The notes under the pieces are model-generated. The model had not been told where the DNA came from. It ran no database searches and saw only the letters and a list, made by a program, of their open reading frames with translations. DNA of 64,000 nt from assembly GCF_958979055.1 (NCBI RefSeq), contig NC_084896.1, positions 18,376,501-18,440,500 of the forward strand. Reading direction: 5' to 3'. The stretch is from Alnus glutinosa. Taxonomy: Eukaryota; Streptophyta; Magnoliopsida; Fagales; Betulaceae. Below, piece after piece: positions 54,737 to 64,000 of the stretch (positions are counted from its first letter, which is position 1; the number at the start of each line of letters is the position of its first letter). The position numbers were made by a program, and so were the translations under genes.

Positions 54737-57700
54737 ATGGAGGCACTTGGAAAGAAAAGGAAGGGATTGGAAATCTTACGGTTAAGTCATAACTCTCCAA
54801 AACCATTAACAACCATTTGGTCCCACCGGTCATTGGAAAATAACTCAAGGCACAAAAAGAAGTGTAAGGAAGGTGAACTTAGAGAAGTTCGTTCCAGTAA
54901 GAGTGTTTTTAAAGGAATTGTTACTGCCCCACCATGTGGGAGCATCTGTCCGAACCCACCGGGGAAGGGTCTTAAGAGAAAAATTGGGTGTATTGATGCC
55001 GCAACTCAAATGGGTAGGAAGAAGAAGATCGAACAGGATTATGATTTGGGTGTGATAATTGGGCAAGGGAAGTTTGGGTCAGTGAGGTTGTGCCGAAGTA
55101 AAGTGAGTGGAGAAGAGTTTGCGTGCAAGACATTGCGCAAGGTGGGGGAGCTTGCATATCAAGAGGTGGAGATAATGCAGCATCTTTCCGGTTATCCTGG
55201 TGTTGTAACACTGAAGGCGGTGTATGAAGATACAGAATCCTTTTATCTTGTGATGGAGTTCTGTGCTGGGGGACGGCTGCTTGACCAGATGGCTAGGGAA
55301 GGGCAGCTTTCAGAGTATCGAGCTGCTAACATACTCAAGCAACTGGTTTTGGTTATCAAGTATTGCCATGATATGGGTGTTGTTCACCGTGACATAAAGC
55401 CTGAGAACATTCTTCTTACAAATTCAGGACAGATGAAGCTTGCAGACTTTGGCTTAGCTGTGAGGGTGTCTAATGGTAATGATTATTCTATCAATGATGC
55501 TGATTTTCTATGCAATTTGGCACCATTTATATGCAATCTTCACTTGGTGGATAAAGTTGGGTTAGACACAATGAAATGAATGAAATAGTTAAGTTAAAAA
55601 CAAGAATCAAATTACCATGATAAACAATGGTTTGAAACTTGTTGTAAGTTTACTCATTGAGGTTTTCCTTTTGATCAATATCTTAGCAGTTTAAGCTGGG
55701 ATTACCAGCCTTTGCAGTCAGGTGCCATCTCTCCCGCTTTAGAAAGTTGAAATCTGGTGTTCAACCCTTTGTGACGAGTCGATATTTTAGGTTTGGGGAG
55801 AGCAATCTTGCATCCAATGTTTCCATTTGACAACACCACTAGGTTTTTAACCAACCTAACGAAGGGGCTCGGTTTCTATGTTGGTGGTTCAGCAGGCCAG
55901 TTTGGACTGGTTTTAAGCGCTAGTTTGCAGCTGAACTGGTATCTAAATCGTTGTGGTATAACTGAATTCATCTAGAGAGTCGATGCTATGGACTGCAGAA
56001 CAGAATTAGTACACAGAAAGGCACTTGGAAATATAATATGGTTGGGTAGGCTATTATAGCTCAAATGAATTGCTTAACTCAGATAGAATTTGATTAATTC
56101 TAATATTAAACCAGATTCCTTGGTACTCGGTATATGATCACCGTAAAATTTTTCTTAAAATGTGAATGTTCTTCTAGAAGCATGTTTAATATGATTAAAA
56201 ATGTTAGGCCTTAACTGCAAAATTTTATACCCTTTTAGGTTTCTATTCATTAACGTAATTTGCAGGTTCGGAGCCAGCCCCCCTAAGTTGGGGGGGCCAA
56301 ATTGAAAAAAAAAGTTTTGGGGGGGCCAAAATTAGAAAAAATAATAAAATTTGGAGCAAAATTTTAATTTTTTTAAATTTTTTTAAATTTTTTTTTTTTT
56401 GGGAGAACCTTGGGGCTTGGGGGGGCCTATTGACACTCGAGGATGAGGTTTAATAAGAACTAACAATTTAAGATTAGAAAACTTTTGTGGGTCTGAATTG
56501 AAAGGGCACATAGGTTGTTTGATCTGCTAGTCTGCCAGTATATTTTAGTTATGCATAGGGTAAATGGTTGACTTTTTAATGTTGAAACATGGTAATGATT
56601 TTCATCTGTTAGTTATGTTTTACTGTTATTTCCTTTTTCTTTGCTCTGGAAAGAATTGTCTCCAACAATTGGATGAGTGTGTGTTTGTCGCATGTATTTG
56701 TATGTATGCTTTGCAACTAGTTTCCTTTTTCTTTCAAAATTATTTCCTGTTTGTATCTAAGCCTAGGCGCTATTGTCAACATTATGGTCTTCTCTATGAT
56801 CCTCTTATCCTTTCTACCATCTAGTTCCTTGAACTCTAAATATACTTGTTATGGTTTGGCCTTTCGATTCCCATCATCTAGTCTTCTTGTAGCTCGCGTT
56901 CAATTCATGCTAGATTTGCATAAAATGAAACTATGACTTGCTAGATTTGCATAAAATGAACCTGTGGTATATCTTCTGCAGGTCAGAGCCTGGTAGGTGT
57001 TGTTGGAAGTCCTGCTTATGTTGCCCCAGAAGTCTTGGTTGGTGATTATTCAGAGAAGGTTGATATCTGGAGTGCTGGTGTCCTCCTTCACGCTCTTTTG
57101 CTTGGTGTGCTTCCATTTTCGGGTGATTCCGTAGAGGCAATATTTGAGTCTATTAAGAAGGTGAACCTTGACTTTGAGAGTGGAGTATGGGAATCAGTCT
57201 CTCCACCTGCCCGGAATCTGATTGCCCATATGCTGACTAGGGATGTGTCATCAAGGCTAACTGCTGACGAAGTACTAAGTAAGCTTCAAATGTTCTCTGT
57301 TTTTTCCTCTAAAGTAAATTAGGATATGCTTATAGGGGTCTCACTGACATTTTGAAGTATTAAGTTGTACCCAACAAAAGTGCATTTTTCAATCATCCAA
57401 TCACAAAGTTAAAATTTTTACTTGCTTACTGTGGGCAAGAAGTCTCTGCTATCCTTCGTATTGGGCATTCCTGTAATCTTATGCAAGTATCTATTAATGT
57501 TTTAGTTCCATAAAATTTTATTAACCTTGAAAGAAAGTATGTTGTCTTTTGGGCTTTGGTTTAAAGTGATAAAAAGGCCGCATGTGGTTAGGTTAGGTCT
57601 TTAGGTTTAAATCTTGCCATTCGAAGAAGGAAGGAGGCGATGTTGGTTCACCGAGAGGGCAACCGAAGTCGAGTACTAAAGCGTCGATAGTTTTCATCAA

Positions 57701-58482
57701 CATGACCAAGTGAGCAATCCAGGGTCACTGAGTTTTGCTTTATAACAAGACAGGGTTCTGCTTGGGGGGCCTGGTCCTATTATGAAAGTCTGGGAGAAGC
57801 CAAATGGAGCCTGATTTTATAGTATGGTATATTTACAGCTTTTCAATTATTTGATATTCCGGCTGTAACAACCTGTTTGAGATCACTTTGACTGCTCCAA
57901 TTCCTGTCTCACAACATATAATGCAATCAGTGAGAAATTTAGAATCATTACCTTAAAACTATATGAGCAAAGTCCTAGAAGCAGTATTTGTTTTATGTAT
58001 TGCCACATGCAATGGCTAATGGAGTAATTATTCCTAATATTTTGTACAATATATATTTATATCGCATATATTTCTTGCCATTTATGTGTTTTTGATCAAA
58101 ATTTTGTAATTTTCCAGGACATCCATGGCTCTTGTTCTATACAGAACAAACATTGGAGAGACTAACATTCAAGCCAAAAACGAGAAACCGTGTTGGACTG
58201 ACTTCTCACCAACTGACTGATATACATGATGTGGAGTCAGAGAGAAACAAGATAATTGGCAGCAACTTTCTCAGTGATGACTCTAGCCTAAGTTCATCAT
58301 CTGATAGTTTGAGTAGGAGGTCAGAAGAGCAGGAGTGTGGATTGGTTGATGCTCTTGGAGTGGCAATTTCACGCGTTAGGATATCTGAACCAAAAAGAAG
58401 TAGGCTTTGCAGCCCCAGCAGCCCAATAAGACAAGAGTGTTCCTCTGAAATGAAGGTTAATAACCTCTGTACAGCGTTTTGA
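54737..58482 (+). CDS. PEPKR2: CDPK-related Ser/Thr kinase, PEPKR2 type
   Basis: Exons 54737-55475, 56982-57278 and 58118-58482 (GT-AG, phases agree) give 466 residues. Residues 1-100 are basic and Ser/Lys-rich. The kinase domain runs from about 102 to the end of exon 2 and the VLRHPW motif: Gly loop GQGKFGSV at 109-116, catalytic Lys131 in FACKTL, HRDIKPEN at 217, DFG at 237-239 and APE at 261-263. All catalytic residues are present. No EF hands follow, unlike CDPKs. The C-terminus is Ser-rich (DDSSLSSSSDSLS). The overall match, including the N-terminal GLKRKIGCIDAAT region, is to the PEP-carboxylase-kinase-related kinase 2 group, whose substrates are not established. The ATG at 54737 gives MEALGKKRKG, fitting that family. 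The first intron (1.5 kb) holds a G-rich retroelement-like fragment. Confidence 0.9.
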
Positions 58483-59028
58483 GTTGGGTGAATAGCCTGC
58501 CGATACAGCCACTGCTGGTGGATAAGGATCCACACCAATTGATTGCCTAAATTGCTAGCAATTTGGACAAGTAATTGTTGTGTATCACAATCCGCTGCCA
58601 GTACCGACAGTGGGGTTAACTTAAAATAACTAGAGCTTGACAAGGCAGAAAGAAGTCTAATAACCAGCAATCTTTGTCATTTGCTGTAGAAAGTATGGGT
58701 AACTACTGTATTTGCTAGTACTTTGTGGTTTCCATGTGTAATCTTACTTAGTTTAACCTGACAAAACAGATATGTGAATGTCTGCTTTGTAGATCTCTTA
58801 TGTAAATAGAGCTCGTGTGTTATGGTGCTTTCCCTTAGCCATAGCCATGAATCAGGGGTTTGATGCATTTTAGTTGAATAACCCTAGTCAATCTGTAAGT
58901 CTTGCAGCTGTAGAATCTTTTTTTTTTTTTAAAATGATTTTTTAAATTTTTTTAATTTTCTTAGTAATTTTTGCCACTATTTGATGTACTGGGCAGCAAG
59001 TATAATTGGTTGGCTTAATTTTTATTTT
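58483..59028. other. Kinase 3' flank
   Basis: 3' untranslated and flanking sequence. T-run joined to A-run at about 58919-58935. No further gene. Confidence 0.5.
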
Positions 59029-59948
59029 GGGTTAAATATCTTTTTGCCTCGTGGGTTTTAATAACTTTATTTTTTCCTATCTCAGTTTCACTTTCGATCA
59101 TAGGTGATACTTCACTTATGGGCCTATACCCAAATAGTACCTTCTTCTATCTGTTGTCAAGAAAACTATCAGAATTTTATGTCAAACCAATTAAAACTTG
59201 ACACGTGTTATATATCTCATTAAAAAATGTAAATTTCAAAAATCAAGAAAAAAAATAATAATTAAAAAAACTTAATAAACAAAAAAGGGTGGCTCGAGCC
59301 ACCATTGGGCCGGTCTAGGGGTGGCTTCAGCCACCCCCTACGGTTGGTCTGGTGGGCCGAAGCATTCCCAAAAGGCTAAAAAAGAAAAAAGACCAAAAGA
59401 CCAAAAGAACCAAAAAAGGAGTTTAGCTCCTTTCGAGTGGCCAACCAGCCGTAGGTGATGCCCAAAACCACTCTCATGACTAATGGGGGTGGTTCATCAA
59501 TGACAAAAAGGCAAAAAAAAAAAAAAAAAAAAAAAACACAAACTATCAAACAAACAAACAAAAAAAACAAAAACACAAAAACATAAAAACATAAAAAATG
59601 TAGGGGTTTGATCATTTGGGGGTGGCCGAGCCACTCACATGGGCCATAGGGGTGGTTTCGGCCACCCTCATTGGCCCAAAGGGGTGGCTATATATGTTCT
59701 AATTTTTTTCTTTATTTTTAAACTTTTTTTTTTCTTTTTTTTCTTTTTTTTTTTAAATGTGGTATATGACACGTGTCAAGTTTTGATTGGTTTGAAGTGA
59801 AATTTTGTTAGTTTTCTTGATGGTAGATGAACATAGGTATTATTTGGGTATATACTCATAAGCGAGGTATCACCTGTGACCAAAAGTGAAATCGATGTGA
59901 AAAACAAATAAAGTTGTTAAAACCTAGGGGCAAAAAAGTAGTTAACCC
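59029..59948. mobile_element. Foldback element with GGTGGC core and 9-bp target duplication (family 3)
   Basis: Starts GGGTTAAATATCTTTTTGCC; the right end read inversely is GGGTTAACTACTTTTTTGCC. Arms are about 170-180 bp and share TTTCACTTT, ATAGGTGATAC-type and AAAACTTGACACGTGT words. TTTTATTTT flanks it exactly on both sides (59020-59028 and 59949-59957). The core, about 59285-59690, is GC-rich with GGTGGCTCGAGCCACC and similar. Degenerate relatives at 35940-36530. Confidence 0.88.
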
Positions 59949-59961
59949 TTTTATTTTTATA

Positions 59962-60700
59962 GTTAAATTACATTTTACCCCTATGAAGTATTTACCTATT
60001 TGCGTTTTGGCGTCCAATGTTTAAAAATCGACGATGGAACCCCCTATCTCAAGTTGGCAAACAAATACCATATGTCCATGTTGTCCGTCACTTTGGACAG
60101 AAATCAAGTCGCGTGCATGGCATGTGATTTTTTTTTTAATAAATTTTAAAAATTGATGTAAGTCCACATCACCAGCCTTAAAAAATCGATATGTGTCCCT
60201 TGCCTAATTAAAAATTAAAAAAAAATAAAAGTAAGAAAAACTTTAAAACATTAAAAAAAAAAAAAAAAAAATTGAAAATCAAAAAGTAAAAAGAGTGGCT
60301 CAACCCACCCCTTTGGGCAAATTGGAGATGGCCGGCCATCCTCATTTTGGCCAAGGAATGTCTGGGCGTGGTTCAGTCACCCCCGTTTTGGCCTGGGGTT
60401 CGGCCACCCCCACAAGGCCAAAAGAAAAAGAAAAAATCGTTTGGGGTTTGGCCCTTGAAAGTGGCCGAAGCCAACCCTAGAGCAAATGGAGGTGGCCGAG
60501 CTACCACCAGGGCCATAGGGGTGGTTCGGGCACCCCCATTTTGCCCAAAGGAGAGGCTCGAGCCTTTTTTTTTTTTACATAGACGGATGATATTTTTTGC
60601 CAATGTGAGATAGATTGGGAGGGCCTATGTTCGATTTTTGAATATTGGACACCAAAACAAAAATGAGTGGATGCTTCAGGGGGTAAAATGTAATTTCTCA
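59962..60700. mobile_element. Foldback element with GGTGGC core and 9-bp target duplication (family 4)
   Basis: The left end GTTAAATTACATTTTACCCC is mirrored by GGGGTAAAATGTAATTTCTC. Arms of about 100 bp share GTCCAATGTTTAAAAATCGA and its diverged inverse. ATTTTTATA flanks both sides exactly (59953-59961 and 60701-60709). The core, 60290-60560, has GGCCGAGC, GGTGGC and GGCCACCCCC words like families 2 and 3. It sits against the right target duplication of family 3. Confidence 0.88.
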
Positions 60701-60820
60701 ATTTTTATAAGTACATTAGAAACGAACTATGGACAAAAAAAAAAAAAAAAAAAAAAACTAAATACAAGCAGATCAACAGAAAAAACCCAAAATAAATAGA
60801 TTACTTCATCTCTTCCTTGT

Positions 60821-62526
60821 ATGCAGGTAAATTCCGAAGATCCTGACACTAACCTTGTGATGCCACCTTCGCAGCATGCCATGCAGACTTGCTCCAAGGA
60901 CAACATCTTCAAGCCCAAGTCCCTCCCCAATAGTCTCATCCGCTATCCTCTTCGTAAAGCACTCACTGCCACCACTGGCTCAGCAGATGTGAAACCAACC
61001 TCTTACTCTACAACTTCCAAGCACTCGACATTGCGTGATGCCATGAAACTTGAATTTGATGCCCTTCTTTGCAACGACACTTGGACTCTTATTCCTCCCA
61101 ACTCTGACATGAACATTGTTGGTTGCAAGTAGGTATTCCGCCTCAAACGCAGAGCTGATGGCTCCATTGATCGACACAAAGCCCGTTTTGTAGCAAAAGG
61201 TTTCCACCAACAACCCGATGTCAACTTTGGTGAAACCTTCAGCCTAGTTGTCTAACCTACTACCATTCGCCTGGTTCTCTCACTTGCCATCTCTGCCGGC
61301 TGGCCCATCCACCAGATTGATGTCCAGAAAGCCTTCTTACATGGATGGCTCTTCGAAGATGTTTACATGATTCAGCCTCCCGACTTCATTCATCCCTAGT
61401 TTCCTAATCATATCTACAAGCTCCATAAAGTGCTCTATGGCTTAAAACAAGCCCCTCGTGCTTAGTTCTCTCATCTTAGTGATCGCCTCCTAGAACTTGG
61501 ATTCGTCAACTCTCGTTCTGACCCCTCATTGTTTAATCGTTGCACACCTCAAGAGACTACTTTTGTCCTCATCTATGTTGATGACATCCTTATCACAAGT
61601 TCCCTTCCTCAAGGCACTACCACTCTGCTACATTCCCTCCACGCTGAAGCAATCAAGGACTTAGGCCCCCTTCACTACTTCCTTGGTATGGAAGGCACCA
61701 CCACTCCATATGGACTTTTTCTATCATAACAACACTACATTCTTGATCTTTTTCAAAACAGCAACATGTCCGAAGCCAAACCAGTCAAGATTCCTATGTC
61801 TACAACACATGCTCTCTCACTACTCTTTGACGACCCTCTCATAGATCCCTTCCCTACCACAACCTTATTGGCGCCCTGCAATATTTGTCACTCACCCATC
61901 CTGATATCTCACCCGCTATCAACAAAGTCTCTCGATTCATGCATCAACCCACTTCCTTACACATGCAAGAAGTCAAACGTATCCTATGATACCTTAAAGC
62001 CACTATCTCTTATGGCCTACTCCTTCGTCGGTCCTCATCCCACACCCTCGAAGCCTACTCAGATGCTTACTGAGTAGGCTGCCCCGATGATAGAAAATCT
62101 ACTGGTGGCTTTTGTGTTTTTCTGGGCCCAAATATTATTTCTTGGTCCTCCCGCAAACAACGGACAGTTGCTCGCTCCAGCACTGAATCCGAATACCGCA
62201 CCTTTGCTACCACTGCCGTTGAACTCGTTTGGCTCCAATCCATGCTGCGCGACCTTGGTTTTTACCTCTCCTCCCCACCTACCCTATGGTGTGACAACAT
62301 TGGGGCAACCTACCTCTCTGCAAATTCCGTTTTCCATGCTCGTACCAAACATATCGAAATTGATTTTCACTTCGTTCATGACAAAGTCGCCTTTAAAACC
62401 TTGGCTGTCTGATCTTCAGCAAAGATAACCTAGGTCGACATTTTTACCAAACCCACTGCCTCACCATACTTTTTCCTCATGTGCACCAAGATCAACGTCG
62501 CATCCCCTATGTCTCGCTTGTGGGGG
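60821..62526 (+). pseudogene. Ty1/copia pol remnant (reverse transcriptase and RNase H)
   Basis: The translation shows the copia pol order: [76 protein letters not shown], then the catalytic IYVDDILIT at about 61571, DLGPLHYFLGM, and in other frames the RNase H end ([24 protein letters not shown]). Stops interrupt it at 61131, 61398, about 61463 and 61727, and frameshifts follow after about 61850. gag, protease, integrase and the 5' LTR are missing, so it is a dead 5'-truncated copy. Confidence 0.92.
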
Positions 62527-62798
62527 TGTAATGAATTATCTACGGAGACACACAACTCTACAAGGAAACATTCTATACAAGACACAATGGCTAGCACAAA
62601 ATCAGCAAATCAATCAAACCAACGGCAAAATCATCTACACAAGGAAACCAACGGCTAGCACCACTAAATCTGAAATCACAATCAATTATGTATTTCTTTG
62701 TATTTTCTTCACTTTTGTAATATGTCAAATACTTGCATATATAAATTGAAACCATCGATGAATGAAAATTCAGGCAATCCAATTCAATCATATTCTCA
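62527..62798 (+). mobile_element. Probable 3' LTR of the copia remnant
   Basis: It directly follows a G-rich polypurine-like tract (GTGGGGG) behind the pol remnant, begins TGTAATGAATTATC and ends TATTCTCA (272 bp). It contains a TATATAAA box at about 62741. With no 5' LTR in the window the borders are inferred from position and TG...CA ends. Confidence 0.6.
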
Positions 62799-63204
62799 CC
62801 TTTCTATAAGCCAAAAATAATAACATAATAGCATCATGAACGTATAGCTAAGGGAATCATCAGTCAAGGTTACATATGATGTCGCATCATATTTCTTTGA
62901 AGCCTGAATGGATATGTATTAAAGTGCCCGTAATATATACTAGAGCTAACTAGAAAGGGGTAAGAATGAAGATTTTACTTTTCATCTTATGATTCAATTT
63001 AGGGTGAATGTTTTTAGCAGAATATATAAAAACTTTGACTACCTAAAAAAAAAAAAAGAAAGAAAGGAAAGAACAAAATTATCATGCAAACCATACTTGT
63101 TTTACTAATTATTGCCATAATGCCTCTTTTGGAGAACAAGGTGTGTTTTGAATAACTAAAGTTGTTATAGGTATTCATCTCAAAAGAATCTTAAAAAGAT
63201 TTAA

Positions 63205-63500
63205 GAAAAAGTTTACATACTCCTCCTAAACTGAGTAATTTTAGGAATACATTAAGTGTCCATAAAAAAAATGAGATCGCTTTTAAAATCACCATTTGAT
63301 CAAAATCATCATTTGATCAATCACACGTTCAATGGTGATTTTAAAAGCTACATAATTTTTTTATGGACACTTGATGAACACTTAATGTACTCCTAAAATT
63401 ACTCTCATAAACTACTATTTAATTGACAATGTCTATCTTAAACTTTCAATTGGGACAATGTCCCCTTAAGCTACAAACAAATGTCACTATTTTCTCAATA
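63205..63500. mobile_element. GTACACAT-family arm interrupted by a nested MITE
   Basis: GAAAAAGTTTACATACTCCTCCTAAACT, then the nested MITE, then TCATAAACTACTATTTAATTGACAATGTC and GGGACAATGTCCCC-type words, matching the left arm of the element at 25358. The right arm was not found inside the window. Confidence 0.6.
63233..63404. mobile_element. Nested MITE with GAGTAATTTTAGGA ends and 9-bp target duplication
   Basis: The left end GAGTAATTTTAGGAATACAT mirrors ATGTACTCCTAAAATTACTC, and arms of about 70-80 bp also share TTAAGTGTCCAT and TTTTAAAATCACCAT. TCCTAAACT (63224-63232) and TCATAAACT (63405-63413) are a 9-bp target duplication with one mismatch. It shares the GAGTAAT end with the MITEs at 25164 and 28694 but not their interior. 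Confidence 0.87.
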
Positions 63501-64000
63501 ACAAAAATACCCTTAAAAAATATAAGAATTCAAAAAAGAAAAAAAAAAAAAGAAAAAAAGAAAAAAAAAATGAGAACTTCGCTTATAATCCCTGATCTTT
63601 TATTACTTTCGAAAAAAGGTACACAAACTTTAAGAAGTGTCAATTTAGGGTATTTATTTTTTAATTTTTTTTTTTAAAAAAATTTAACCAGTCATTAGAA
63701 TTTTTTGTTAAATTCTATCAAAATTTTCAAATTTCTTGCTAAATAAAAAAAAGAAAGTAAATTAAAGAATACAAGGATGTGAGAAAATTCTTCAATTAAA
63801 GCAAACACATGGCATTTCACAATCATGCACTAATCTAATCAATTTTTTTTTTTTTTTTAATAAAAAAAAGTTTTTCTCCTTTTTATTTTGTCCTCTTTCC
63901 TGAACTCCCAAAAGCAATTCCTTTTCTTCTTCGAGCAAATTACTTGCAATGGAAAACTTTTCAATCACGCAGTCCACAGTACTGCATGCATGGACTGATG

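Larger units (their letters stand above)
62799..64000. other. AT-rich end of the window
   Basis: Apart from the MITE at 63233-63404 and its host element, the region holds AT-rich spacer with a T-tract joined to an A-run near 63841-63868. No gene is supported. Confidence 0.5.

Overview
This is a plant nuclear genome window: AT-rich, with intron-containing genes, GT-AG splice sites, plastid and mitochondrial targeting sequences, classical arabinogalactan proteins and plant retroelements. The proteins fit a dicot, and the dense short non-autonomous transposons suit a woody species. I cannot name a genus from sequence alone.

Genes from left to right: (1) the last exon of a plastid riboflavin-synthesis gene (RIBA type, GTP cyclohydrolase II C-terminus) at 497-754. 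(2) Three head-to-tail paralogous genes for small GPI-anchored arabinogalactan proteins (2943-3233, 9839-10219, 13294-13728), each with a TATA box and shared promoter blocks. (3) A four-exon minus-strand gene (23010-19101) for a probable plastid protein, rebuilt here from phase-compatible exons; its introns are full of repeats. (4) An intronless ATL-type RING-H2 ubiquitin ligase (38786-39907) with upstream ORFs. (5) A four-exon 2-oxoglutarate/Fe(II) dioxygenase (42552-45604). (6) A three-exon mitochondrial-type PPR gene (47635-51971). (7) A three-exon CDPK-related kinase of the PEPKR2 type (54737-58482), probably with several leader exons upstream. The genes look like unrelated housekeeping, signalling and wall genes. 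Only the AGP trio is a functional cluster.

The rest is mostly repeats. The largest structure is a tandem direct duplication with a period of about 5.5 kb (24056-29620 and 29621-35127), nearly identical and free of recognisable genes. Retroelement remnants are a Ty3/gypsy integrase piece (6986-7440), two LINE pieces (8311-9010 and 11990-12300) and a decayed Ty1/copia pol with a probable 3' LTR (60821-62798). Three copies of a tRNA-derived SINE lie in and beside the plastid-protein gene. Several families of non-autonomous terminal-inverted-repeat elements carry 9-10 bp target duplications, which points to the Mutator-like type. Three large ones share a GC-rich GGTGGC/GCCACC core, and some have inserted at the edge of older ones. 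One intron contains a perfect 96-bp palindrome.

No CRISPR array, bacterial operon or complete autonomous transposon was seen. The best candidates for something not yet described are the foldback element set with its shared core, the conserved promoter blocks of the AGP cluster, and the overlapping upstream ORF of the RING gene.
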